Below, in pieces: positions 21,090-29,236 of a DNA stretch of 64,000 nt. Position numbers and translations under genes: made by a program. The stretch comes from Companilactobacillus jidongensis (GTDB lineage Bacteria > Bacillota > Bacilli > Lactobacillales > Lactobacillaceae). The notes under the pieces are model-generated. The model did not search any database. It worked only from the letters and a program-made list of their open reading frames with translations, and was not told the origin of the DNA. Each line of letters opens with the position of its first letter. Position 1 is the stretch's first letter. Where the stretch lies: contig NZ_RHOP01000010.1 in the NCBI RefSeq assembly GCF_003946575.1, forward strand, positions 35,482 to 99,481, in the 5' to 3' direction.

Positions 21090-22292
21090 ATGCAAATTAG
21101 AAATAATAAGAAAGCAAATGATACGGATTCACGAATTGATTACGGAATAATATTTTCCGTAATGATGCTAGCCTTGATTGGCTTAATGTCTATTTACGTT
21201 GCGACTATCCAAGATTCTCAGAGTCCTACGCGAAATGTTATTTCCCAAGTGGCTTGGTTTACTCTTGGAGCAATTATTGTAGCAGTTATAATGCAGTTTG
21301 ATGCTGAACAACTTTGGCAAGTGGCAAATTATGCTTATTATGGTGGACTTGCGCTCTTGGTGCTGGTATTGATCTTTTATAGTAGATCATATGCTGCAAC
21401 GACTGGTGCTAAGAGTTGGTTTGCACTTGGATCATTTACTTTTCAGCCATCTGAAGTTATGAAACCCGCGTTTATATTGATGATGGGTAAAGTTATAACG
21501 AATCATAATAGTGAATATCAAGTTCATACTTTGAAAACCGATTTTTTGTTATTAGGTAAAATGCTTTTATGGACAGCTCCGGTAATGGTTCTTTTGAAAT
21601 TACAAAATGATCTTGGTACTTTACTGGTTTTCGCGGCAATTCTCGGTGGAATGATTCTTGTCTCGGGAATTGATTGGCGCATTATTTTGACAGCCTTCTT
21701 GGTAGTCGCGGTCTTTGGTGGCGCAGCCCTGACCTTTGCTACAACTGATTGGGGCCGTCAAATACTTTCTCACTTTGGCTTTAGAGCATATCAGTTTGCC
21801 CGTATTGATAGTTGGTTGAATCCATCGCAGGATACATCTGAGAATGGATATCAAATTTGGCAAACCATGAAGGCAATTGGTTCAGGACAGTTATTCGGTA
21901 AAGGTTTTAATGTATCTAACGTTTATGTTCCGGTTAGAGAATCAGATATGATCTTTTCAGTTATAGGTGAGAACTTTGGATTTATTGGTTCTTGTGTGGT
22001 TATTTTCTTGTATTTTCTATTGATATATCAAATGATTCAAGTTACTTTCGATACAAAGAATGAGTTCTACGCATATGTATCAACTGGTGTAATTATGATG
22101 ATTTTGTTCCATGTCTTTGAAAATATTGGTATGAGTGTTGGACTTTTACCGTTGACTGGTATTCCTTTGCCGTTCATATCACAAGGTGGATCATCACTAT
22201 TAGGTAATATGATCGGTATCGGTTTGATTATGTCAATGAGATATCATCACAAAAGTTATATGTTTGAAAATGGTGCTTTTAAACAAAGGTAG
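21090..22292 (+). CDS. rodA: SEDS-family peptidoglycan polymerase RodA
   Basis: Polytopic glycosyltransferase that polymerises lipid II during elongation. It is 400 residues with about ten membrane helices. Conserved SEDS landmarks include TGAKSWFALGSFTFQPSEVMK in the large loop and PLPFISQGGSSLLGNMIGIG near the C-terminus. Assigned RodA rather than FtsW by its neighbours (mbl, yidD) and by its absence from the division cluster. RBS GGTG precedes the ATG. Confidence 0.93.
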   Translation: MQIRNNKKANDTDSRIDYGIIFSVMMLALIGLMSIYVATIQDSQSPTRNVISQVAWFTLGAIIVAVIMQFDAEQLWQVANYAYYGGLALLVLVLIFYSRSYAATTGAKSWFALGSFTFQPSEVMKPAFILMMGKVITNHNSEYQVHTLKTDFLLLGKMLLWTAPVMVLLKLQNDLGTLLVFAAILGGMILVSGIDWRIILTAFLVVAVFGGAALTFATTDWGRQILSHFGFRAYQFARIDSWLNPSQDTSENGYQIWQTMKAIGSGQLFGKGFNVSNVYVPVRESDMIFSVIGENFGFIGSCVVIFLYFLLIYQMIQVTFDTKNEFYAYVSTGVIMMILFHVFENIGMSVGLLPLTGIPLPFISQGGSSLLGNMIGIGLIMSMRYHHKSYMFENGAFKQR

Positions 22293-22301
22293 GTTTTTTT
22301 T

Positions 22302-22595
22302 ATGGCAACTGATAAATATTTATGGGTTAAAAAAGGTGACAATACAACACGTATAGGTTTGACTTCAGCAGGTCAAGAAGCGCTCGGAAAGGTTAAGTTT
22401 ATTGACCTTCCAGTCGTTGGACGTGAGATAAAAGTCGGAGATTCTACCGGTGAGGTGGAAGCACAGAAGGCTGTAATTGAGTTTGAATCGCCAGTTTCGG
22501 GTACAATAATGAAGGTTAATGATAAATTAACTGATAATCCGGAATTATTAAATGGTTCTGAGAAAGATGCATGGCTTTTCGAAGTAAATAATTAA
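22302..22595 (+). CDS. gcvH: Stand-alone GcvH-type lipoyl carrier protein
   Basis: A 97-residue H-protein-like lipoyl domain, shorter than the usual 125 or so. The lipoylated lysine is Lys56 in the context VEAQKAVIEFESPVSG. No gcvP, gcvT or lpd gene is nearby. In Firmicutes without a glycine cleavage system such lone carriers serve in the lipoate relay or in protein lipoylation/ADP-ribosylation circuits, but nothing here shows which. It follows rodA by nine bases and may simply be the last gene of that transcript. A weak AAAACTTATAGTTTT hairpin lies downstream at about 22601-22615. Confidence 0.88.
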   Translation: MATDKYLWVKKGDNTTRIGLTSAGQEALGKVKFIDLPVVGREIKVGDSTGEVEAQKAVIEFESPVSGTIMKVNDKLTDNPELLNGSEKDAWLFEVNN

Positions 22596-22696
22596 ATAAT
22601 TAAAACTTATAGTTTTATTGTTGCTTATTTCTTGCATGTTTTTTTAAGAACTGTTTAAATTATCCTGAAATTAATAAATGAATGGGGATAATTCAA

Positions 22697-23560
22697 ATGA
22701 AAATTTTAGGTGAAAAAATTCGCCACTACAGAAAGCTCAGAGGTATTTCTCAATCTGAGCTTGCTGATGGTATTTGTACTCAGGCGACTGTAAGTCTTAT
22801 TGAGAAAAAGGACAAAATTCCTAGCATGGAGATCTTGGTTCGCATTTGTGAGAGACTGGGTATCACAATGAACCTCGTTATTGTCAACGATGATAGTCAA
22901 ATTTATTCAATAATTTCTGATATCAAAAATTCATTTTATAAAGATGATTATCAGGGTATCAGTGATAAATTGGATAAATTAAATGATATAAATGTTAACA
23001 ATAAACAAGAAATCAAGTTAATTCATTTCTTCAATGGGTTAGTCGAATATGAAATTAACGAGAATTATGATAAGGCGATTTTTGATTTTAACCGTGCAAT
23101 GAATGTTAATATCGCTAATATTGACATGTACGACATTTTAATCGATGTTTATACTGCTAAGGCGTATGTTAACAAGAAGTCCTTAGATGAGGCGAAAGTC
23201 TACTATGGACAAGCCAAAGATTTGATTCAGTCTAGTGCTGAAAAAATCAATGAGGATAATTATCATGATAGCATTTTGATCTATGCTAATATGTCAAAAC
23301 TATCCTTAGACTTGGACGATAATCAAAAAGCTATCGATTATGCTAATGAAGGTATTTATATTGCTAAGAAGGAACAGTCGTTGTTCAAACTTGATACAAT
23401 GTATTGTTCAATGGCTGAGGCTGGTACTCGTGACGGTCAAAAGTCTGATGAAGACTACATCAAAGCATATGTTATTTCCAGCATAAATGATAACAAGAAT
23501 ATTTTTGATAAATTAAAATCAAAAATCGATGAAATGAATCTCAGTATTTTTAATAAATAG
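22697..23560 (+). CDS. XRE-family regulator with TPR-like domain (RRNPP/PlcR-like)
   Basis: A 287-residue transcriptional regulator. Residues 1-60 form an XRE helix-turn-helix (GEKIRHYRKLRGISQSELAD...QATVSLIEK in pattern), with the PSMEILVRICERLGI extension typical of the PlcR/Rgg group. The rest is helical with repeats resembling tetratricopeptide units, which in RRNPP proteins bind a signalling peptide. No short peptide gene lies on either side, so a peptide ligand is speculative. Start ATG 22697 has TGGGGA nine bases upstream; the ATG at 22682 is part of that site. A possible promoter is TTGCAT (22632) with TTAAAT (22655). Confidence 0.85.
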   Translation: MKILGEKIRHYRKLRGISQSELADGICTQATVSLIEKKDKIPSMEILVRICERLGITMNLVIVNDDSQIYSIISDIKNSFYKDDYQGISDKLDKLNDINVNNKQEIKLIHFFNGLVEYEINENYDKAIFDFNRAMNVNIANIDMYDILIDVYTAKAYVNKKSLDEAKVYYGQAKDLIQSSAEKINEDNYHDSILIYANMSKLSLDLDDNQKAIDYANEGIYIAKKEQSLFKLDTMYCSMAEAGTRDGQKSDEDYIKAYVISSINDNKNIFDKLKSKIDEMNLSIFNK

Positions 23561-23586
23561 TAATTAAAAATTATTAATTTCAAATA

Positions 23587-23629
23587 AAAAAAGTGGGTTG
23601 ATTAATTAAAATCAACTCACTTTTTTTTA
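23587..23629. terminator. Bidirectional terminator between regulator and uspA
   Basis: AAAAAGTGgGTTGATT and AATCAACtCACTTTTT form a long stem with T-runs on both strands, between convergent genes. Confidence 0.9.
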
Positions 23630-23638
23630 ATAATTTTT

Positions 23639-24115
23639 TTATTTTTTGCGTGGTTTCTGAATAGATTTGTTATCTAAGTCAGTTCTTACAACTAACACAT
23701 CACATGCAGCTGTTCTTGTTACATATTCTGTAACGGAACCAATTAACAATCTTTCCATAGCGTTAAGACCAGTTGCACCGATCATAATAAGATCTACGCT
23801 TAACTTCTTAGGAAAATCAGTAGCAATGATTGCCTTTGGGGCACCGTATTCAATGCTGTAATCAATATTTGTTAATCCAGCATCTTTAGCAGTTTGAACG
23901 TAACTCTTAACAGTTTCTTTAGCTTTTTCAGTTATTTGTTCAACCATAGTTGAATCAAAACTTGATACATTTTGGAATGCACGCGTATCAATTACATGTA
24001 CTAGATGTACAGCAGCATCGTTTCTTTTTGCTACTTCCACAGCCTTTTTGAAAGCTAGTTCAGCTTCAAAAGAACCATCAATTGGTACGAGAATGTTTTT
24101 ATATTGTTGTAACAT
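23639..24115 (-). CDS. uspA: Universal stress protein, UspA family
   Basis: A 158-residue ATP-binding Usp of the MJ0577 type. The nucleotide loop G113-x2-G116-x9-G126-S127 is complete. The N-terminal strand ILVPIDGS is typical. Exact role unknown; family members respond to starvation, acid and other stress. A TATAAT-like -10 lies upstream on the minus strand near 24140, and GGGGTGAT precedes the ATG. Downstream it ends at the shared bidirectional terminator. Confidence 0.94.
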   Translation of the reverse strand: MLQQYKNILVPIDGSFEAELAFKKAVEVAKRNDAAVHLVHVIDTRAFQNVSSFDSTMVEQITEKAKETVKSYVQTAKDAGLTNIDYSIEYGAPKAIIATDFPKKLSVDLIMIGATGLNAMERLLIGSVTEYVTRTAACDVLVVRTDLDNKSIQKPRKK

Positions 24116-24188
24116 ATTATCACCCCATTGATTAATTATATATCTTACTTACATCTTCATTTTAGTTGATTGAGCCTAATAAATACAG

Positions 24189-24470
24189 TCATCTGCGAAT
24201 ATTTGCCAAATAAATTGAAAAACCTGCTGCAACGATACTACCTAAAATTAATGTGATGAAATTGGATTCTTTATTACCGACGATCATAATGATAATTCCT
24301 GCGATAGAGATCAATAATAATAATACGGATGTAATTATCATAATACTTTTCAAATTTAAATTTTCATTTGGTGAGTAGATTAAGAATTTTCGATTGCGGT
24401 GGCTCCATAAGTTATATGCTAGTGCTAATAAAAAAACAATAAATATTAGCATTAAAATCTTAATTGTCAT
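24189..24470 (-). CDS. Small membrane protein of unknown function (possibly DUF3899)
   Basis: A 93-residue protein with three hydrophobic stretches (about 3-19, 43-64 and 70-88). The first is followed by the basic segment HRNRKF and a short polar linker. Its start overlaps the rarA stop by one base (TAATG), so it is probably translated from the rarA message. Size and topology recall DUF3899 proteins, but I cannot confirm the family by eye. Function unknown. Confidence 0.7.
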   Translation of the reverse strand: MTIKILMLIFIVFLLALAYNLWSHRNRKFLIYSPNENLNLKSIMIITSVLLLLISIAGIIIMIVGNKESNFITLILGSIVAAGFSIYLANIRR

Positions 24471-25762
24471 TATTTATGTTCACTCCGTTTGGCTTTATTT
24501 TTCAAATCATTTAATTGTTCGAGTCGCATTTTTAATGCTTGCTCATATTTACCAGTGGTATTCGGTTCATAAAAAATTTCATTTACCAAATTATCTGGAA
24601 GATATTGTTGATAAACCCAAGCATTTGGATAATCATGTGGAAGTTTGTAGCCTATACCGTGTCCAAGCTTTTTAGCTCCAGAATAGTGTGCATCTTTTAA
24701 ATCATCAGGAATGGATGTTGCCTTACCATTTCGCACATCATCTAATGCAGCGTCAATCGCTACCATTCCGGAATTTGATTTAGGACACAGGCACAGATCA
24801 ATGACGGCATCGGCCAATGGAATTCGAGCTTCAGGCAGTCCAACCATTTGTGCCACTTGAGCAGCTTGTACAGCTCTTTGACATGCCTGAGGGTTAGCTA
24901 GACCAATATCTTCATATGCACAGACTAAGAGCCTCCTAATAGTAGTGATAAGCTCTCCAGCTTCCAGAAGTCTTGCTAAATACAATAATGCTGCATCAGG
25001 GTCGCTTCCACGTATCGATTTTTGAAAAGCTGAAATAACATCGTAATGACTGTCACCATTTTTGTCGGCAGAGATAGCTTTTTTTTGAATTGACTCTTCA
25101 ATTGATTTCAAATCAATATGAATGACTCCGGACTTTTCTTCAGTTGATAATACTGATAATTCTAATCCATTCAAAATACTTCGTAAGTCGCCATTGGTGG
25201 AACTAACTAATAAATTGAGGGCATTGTCGTCAATTTTTACATTGTATTTACCGAGCCCATTTTCTTTATCATCCAAAGCACGTTTGACAGCTTGTTTTAA
25301 ATCTTCAGGTTCAAGTGGTTTCAGTTCAAATATTTGCACTCGTGATCTGATAGCAGGGCTAATATTAATATATGGATTCTCAGTTGTAGCACCAATCAGA
25401 ATGATTGATCCACTTTCTAATAATGGCAATAAAAAATCTTGCTTGGTTTTGTCCAAACGATGAATCTCGTCGAGTAGTAATACGACAGTACCGCTCATTT
25501 TTGCTTCTTCAGCGACAATTTGTAAGTCTTTTTTACTGTCAGTCGCAGCATTTAATTTTCGAAAGGCGTATTTGGTACTTCCAGCAATAGCGCTGGCAAT
25601 ACTAGTTTTACCAATACCAGGTGGTCCGTAAAGAATCATTGATGATAGCATTTTGGCAGTGACCATTCGACGAATGATCTTGTTAGGACCAACCAAGTGT
25701 TGTTGACCGACAATTTCGTCGATGCTCGTCGGCCTCATACGGTATGCTAATGGTTTTTGCAT
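24470..25762 (-). CDS. rarA: Replication-associated recombination protein RarA (MgsA)
   Basis: AAA+ ATPase of the clamp-loader clade that acts at stalled replication forks. It is 430 residues with Walker A GPPGIGKT at 46-53 and Walker B DEIH at 98-101. Sensor and arginine-finger regions follow (GATTENPY, then AIRSRVQIF). The C-terminal helical tetramerisation domain has SGAKKLGHGIGYKLPHDYP. AGGAGG precedes the ATG. It diverges from yktB across a 108-bp gap that should hold both promoters. Confidence 0.96.
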   Translation of the reverse strand: MQKPLAYRMRPTSIDEIVGQQHLVGPNKIIRRMVTAKMLSSMILYGPPGIGKTSIASAIAGSTKYAFRKLNAATDSKKDLQIVAEEAKMSGTVVLLLDEIHRLDKTKQDFLLPLLESGSIILIGATTENPYINISPAIRSRVQIFELKPLEPEDLKQAVKRALDDKENGLGKYNVKIDDNALNLLVSSTNGDLRSILNGLELSVLSTEEKSGVIHIDLKSIEESIQKKAISADKNGDSHYDVISAFQKSIRGSDPDAALLYLARLLEAGELITTIRRLLVCAYEDIGLANPQACQRAVQAAQVAQMVGLPEARIPLADAVIDLCLCPKSNSGMVAIDAALDDVRNGKATSIPDDLKDAHYSGAKKLGHGIGYKLPHDYPNAWVYQQYLPDNLVNEIFYEPNTTGKYEQALKMRLEQLNDLKNKAKRSEHK

Positions 25763-25870
25763 AAATCCTCCTATATAAAGTACAATAAGTATATTCTACA
25801 ACAGAGAGCGGAGAAAGACGATTAGATTTCTTTTGCTGTTTTTTCTCAAAAAATAAAAGGGGAGATTATC

Positions 25871-26473
25871 ATGTTTGATAAAAGTGATTTTGAAGTTTTT
25901 AACGATGATACTTTATCAGGTCGTCTTGGACTAATAAAAAAACAGCTTGATCCCAAATTTGAAATATTTGGAAATAAATTACTTGATAATTTGGAACAAG
26001 AATATCAACAAAGATTTTATATAAAAATCGCCAAACATCAGAGAAGGACTAAGAATCCACCTCCAGATACTTGGCTAGCTATTAATTTGGATAAAAGTGG
26101 TTATAAAAAGACACCCCATGTAGAGTTAGGTTTGTGGCCTGATCGATATTTTATCACTTTTAGTCTGCTGGCTGATGCCTATGATCGCCAGGAGTATTAT
26201 CCATTAATTGATAGTTGGCATGACAGTGTGAAAGCGGGAGACTGGTTGGTTTCAAATGATCACACTAAGGCAGAAATGAAATCTGCTCAAAATTATGCGG
26301 ACGTCGTGAGCCGTTATTCAAAAGTTAAATCCAGTGATTTTGTAATTGGTTATGATTTGTTGAAGGATTCTGAAGAGGTTGAACAAGGTAATTATGATAA
26401 ATTATTATTCGATAAATTTATTCAACTTAGCAAATTTTTAGTAATAGCAAATAAAGAGGTTGCAGAAAAATAA
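25871..26473 (+). CDS. yktB: YktB family protein (DUF1054/UPF0637)
   Basis: A 200-residue soluble protein of the DUF1054 family, known from Bacillus YktB. It begins with FDKSDFEVFNDDTLSGRL and holds the family's WLAINLDKSGYKKTPHVELGLW-type core, with no membrane segment. The structure is known for relatives but the function is not. Start ATG has GGGGAG upstream. Its end overlaps the stem of the following terminator. Confidence 0.9.
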   Translation: MFDKSDFEVFNDDTLSGRLGLIKKQLDPKFEIFGNKLLDNLEQEYQQRFYIKIAKHQRRTKNPPPDTWLAINLDKSGYKKTPHVELGLWPDRYFITFSLLADAYDRQEYYPLIDSWHDSVKAGDWLVSNDHTKAEMKSAQNYADVVSRYSKVKSSDFVIGYDLLKDSEEVEQGNYDKLLFDKFIQLSKFLVIANKEVAEK

Positions 26474-26494
26474 TTCCGCAGCCTTTTTATTTTT
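26456..26494 (+). terminator. Terminator overlapping the yktB 3' end
   Basis: GGTTGC (26458-26463) pairs with GCAGCC (26478-26483), followed by TTTTTATTTTT. The yktB stop codon lies in the loop. Confidence 0.8.
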
Positions 26495-26502
26495 GAGTAT
26501 AA

Positions 26503-26530
26503 AAAAACATCCACATAAAGTGAATGTTTT
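26503..26530 (-). terminator. Terminator after rpsD (minus strand)
   Basis: On the minus strand AAAACATtCAC and GTGgATGTTTT form a stem followed by a T-run, nine bases past the rpsD stop. Confidence 0.8.
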
Positions 26531-26538
26531 GATAAATA

Positions 26539-27147
26539 TTAAAGAATTTGGTTGTAGTATTCAACAATTAGAGATTCATCAATATTTGGTTCTAGTTCGT
26601 CACGTTCTGGGTTACGTACTAGAGAACCTGTCATTGTGTCTTCGTCGAATGTAACAAAACCAGGACGACCAACAACATTTTCAAGGTTAGCTTTAACAAT
26701 AGCTAGATCCTTTGATTTTTCACGAAGGCTGATCTTTTGACCAATAGCAACTTCGTATGATGGAATATCAACACGTTTGCCATCAACAGTAATGTGACCG
26801 TGGTTTACAAGTTGACGAGCTTGTGGACGTGAACTTGCAAGACCTAATCTATAAACCATGTTGTCAAGACGTGATTCAAGAAGAACCATCAAGTTGATAC
26901 CGTGAATACCATCAAGTTTACCAGCACGCAAGAACAAGTTACGGAATTGACGTTCGTTAACGTCATACATGAAACGTAGCTTTTGCTTTTCTGTTAATTG
27001 TTGACCGTATTCTGAAATCTTACGACGACCATTTTGACCATGTTGACCAGGAGCATAGTTACGACGAGCGATTTCCTTACCAGTACCTGAAAGTGAGATT
27101 CCTAAACGACGTGATAATTTCCAACGTGGGCCTGTATATCTAGACAT
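26539..27147 (-). CDS. rpsD: 30S ribosomal protein S4
   Basis: Primary 16S rRNA-binding protein that nucleates 30S assembly. It is 202 residues: an N-terminal basic region ([15 protein letters not shown]) and an S4 RNA-binding domain near 92-155 ([13 protein letters not shown]..., [18 protein letters not shown]). It contains no cysteine, so it is the zinc-free C-minus form. Start ATG 27147 has GGAGG upstream on the minus strand; the upstream in-frame extension to 27192 is leader sequence. It is monocistronic, flanked by its own terminator and a structured leader that probably mediates S4 autoregulation. Confidence 0.98.
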   Translation of the reverse strand: MSRYTGPRWKLSRRLGISLSGTGKEIARRNYAPGQHGQNGRRKISEYGQQLTEKQKLRFMYDVNERQFRNLFLRAGKLDGIHGINLMVLLESRLDNMVYRLGLASSRPQARQLVNHGHITVDGKRVDIPSYEVAIGQKISLREKSKDLAIVKANLENVVGRPGFVTFDEDTMTGSLVRNPERDELEPNIDESLIVEYYNQIL

Positions 27148-27314
27148 AAATAAATTCCTCCAAAAATTTGTATGGAGTAAAATAATTAACAAGAGTTTAG
27201 CATTCGTGCAGTTATCGCTACAACTTTCACCACATGCAGCTGTGGGTTACTAATTGAACAAATATGTCGGTAACTGTTGACGTTCTTGCCGCTCTTGGCT
27301 GCATATTTTACACG
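27148..27314 (-). promoter_or_regulatory. Candidate S4 autoregulatory leader of rpsD
   Basis: About 165 nt lie between the predicted transcription start and the rpsD ATG, long for a single ribosomal-protein gene. The segment contains several inverted repeats, including CCACA (27230-27234) with TGTGG (27241-27245) and repeated GCAG/CAGTTA elements. Bacillus rpsD carries an S4-binding leader at this place. That this is the same kind of element is inference, not a motif match. Confidence 0.5.
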
Positions 27315-27320
27315 AAGACT

Positions 27321-27349
27321 AGTGTAACTTGAATGATTGACAAAGTCAA
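27321..27349 (-). promoter_or_regulatory. rpsD promoter
   Basis: On the minus strand TTGACT (27349-27344) is separated by 17 bp from TACACT (27326-27321), a strong sigma-A match. Confidence 0.75.
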
Positions 27350-27421
27350 AAGAAATTTTGGGGCCAATATTTAAAACTTTATTATGAAAGTCTATTAAAA
27401 TAAATAGTAAGGTTGTTCTCT

Positions 27422-27429
27422 GGTATAAT
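27422..27429 (+). promoter_or_regulatory. Extended -10 promoter for ezrA
   Basis: TGGTATAAT gives a perfect -10 with the TGN extension, about 40 bases before the ezrA GTG. No good -35 is present at 17 bp, as is common for extended -10 promoters. Confidence 0.6.
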
Positions 27430-27469
27430 TCAAGTTATATGATATCGAATCATCATTAGGGGTGTTAAA

Positions 27470-29158
27470 GTGTCGATAATAATTATTGGAATAATTATTC
27501 TGATCTTAGTCTTCCTATGGTACATGTGGTTTTTGCAAAAGAAAAACGCAGGTATTCTTAATTCATATAAAGAACGTGCTGATGAATTAAAAGAAGACAG
27601 ATTGAATGATAAATTAAAAAAACTAGAGGAAATGAAGCTTGCTGGTGCTAGCCGTGATCAATTTAGCAAGCTCAAATCTAATTACCAAGAACAATTGAAT
27701 GAAATTGTGCCTTCAATTTTACGTCAAATTCGGAGTTCTGAATATAAAAATACTCAGTTTAAAGTTTTTGGTGCATCAAAACAATTGAAGCAAGTTGATC
27801 AATCATTGAATGAATTGAAAGAAAAAATCAATAGTATTTCTGAAGAATTGGATGAGTTATCTAAGAGTGATGAATTAAATGCTACTCAAAGTGAAGCTCT
27901 CCAACAAACATATGAAGATTTACGCAAAAAGATTTTAACACAGTCATTTAATTACGGATCAGCTGCTGATAAATTGGAAGATGAATTGACTGAAATTGCC
28001 GGTCTGTTAGATAAAGAAGCGCAGTTGGCTGACAAGGGTGACCATATTGAGGCTAGTCAGTATCTTGATGATGTAAAAATCAAACTTGGATTGATCACAG
28101 ACCAATTGAAGGTAATCGAACCATTGCACCATGAATTGACTGAAATCTTTCCTGGACAAATCGAAGAAATCAATTCTGTTTATCAAAAACTGCTCAATCA
28201 AAAATTCAAGTTTGAAGAAGATATTGAATCCTTGATTAAAGAAGCTCAAAACAGTTTGGATTTATCCGATTCTGAATTAGGTGAATTAAATTTTGATCAT
28301 GTTAATAATATTAATGAAGAAATACGTCAAAATATTGATCATCTTTACGATGTTTTAACAGTTGAAATTGATGCTAAGCAGAATGTGTTAAAGCAACAAA
28401 AACCAGTATTAGATTATATTAATCACGCTAAATTTCAGCACAATCGATTGGATACTCGAATTCAAAAATTAAGTAATGATTATGTTATTGCTGATGATGA
28501 TCTAAAAAGATTCAAAGATAACTTTGTATTGTTGAGCCAAATTCGTACTAACTTCGATCAGGATGTCCAGAACATTGCTGATAAAAATGCGATTTTCTCA
28601 CAAGCTGAAAGTGACTTTAAAGGAATCGTTGAACAACTTGATGATATTGAATCGAGTGAAAAATCAATCAATGATAATTTTAATCAAATGATTTCGAGTG
28701 AACGTATTTCTCGTAACAGTGTTGATAAGTACGCTAAGCGCTTGGAAATTCAAAAGAAAATTATTGAGCAGTTGCGTCTAAATGGATTACCAGATGATTA
28801 CTTGGACTATTTTTATATGGTCTATGATGAAATTACTAAGTTATACAATGAATTAGATGCAGAACAAATCAACATGGAAGATATTAGTAAGCAAGTTATC
28901 GTAACACAAGAGGATCTCGAGAATCTGGTTCAGAAGACGACAGATTTGAAGATGAATGTTCGATTAGCTGAAAAGCTCTTGCAATACGCTAATAGATATG
29001 CAAATAAGGATGCGGACTTTGCAGATCAATTAATTCGAGCACGTGCTTTGTTTGATGATGATTATGAATATGGTAAGTCAGTTGAGACTATTTCAGCGGC
29101 TTTGGAACGTGTTGAATCTGGTTCAGTTGAAAGAATAAAAGAAACAATTAATGCATAA
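27470..29158 (+). CDS. ezrA: Septation ring formation regulator EzrA
   Basis: Membrane-anchored negative regulator and scaffold of FtsZ rings in Firmicutes. The 562-residue protein has an N-terminal membrane helix (about 2-19) and then an almost wholly alpha-helical cytoplasmic domain of spectrin-like coiled coils rich in Asp, Glu, Gln and Leu, as in EzrA. The GTG start has AGGGGTG upstream. It sits upstream of the desulfurase-thiI pair, as in many lactobacilli and Bacillus, but a terminator-like hairpin separates them. Confidence 0.95.
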   Translation: MSIIIIGIIILILVFLWYMWFLQKKNAGILNSYKERADELKEDRLNDKLKKLEEMKLAGASRDQFSKLKSNYQEQLNEIVPSILRQIRSSEYKNTQFKVFGASKQLKQVDQSLNELKEKINSISEELDELSKSDELNATQSEALQQTYEDLRKKILTQSFNYGSAADKLEDELTEIAGLLDKEAQLADKGDHIEASQYLDDVKIKLGLITDQLKVIEPLHHELTEIFPGQIEEINSVYQKLLNQKFKFEEDIESLIKEAQNSLDLSDSELGELNFDHVNNINEEIRQNIDHLYDVLTVEIDAKQNVLKQQKPVLDYINHAKFQHNRLDTRIQKLSNDYVIADDDLKRFKDNFVLLSQIRTNFDQDVQNIADKNAIFSQAESDFKGIVEQLDDIESSEKSINDNFNQMISSERISRNSVDKYAKRLEIQKKIIEQLRLNGLPDDYLDYFYMVYDEITKLYNELDAEQINMEDISKQVIVTQEDLENLVQKTTDLKMNVRLAEKLLQYANRYANKDADFADQLIRARALFDDDYEYGKSVETISAALERVESGSVERIKETINA

Positions 29159-29197
29159 ATATGAATTTTGCGTTATCTTATTAGGTAGTAAAAAAAA

Positions 29198-29225
29198 TTA
29201 AGGCCAATAAGGCCTTTTTATTTTG
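29198..29225 (+). terminator. Terminator between ezrA and the desulfurase gene
   Basis: AAGGCC, loop AATAA, GGCCTT followed by TTTATTTT. No clear promoter is visible before the next gene, so read-through is likely. Confidence 0.75.
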
Positions 29226-29236
29226 GTGGGAAAAAT

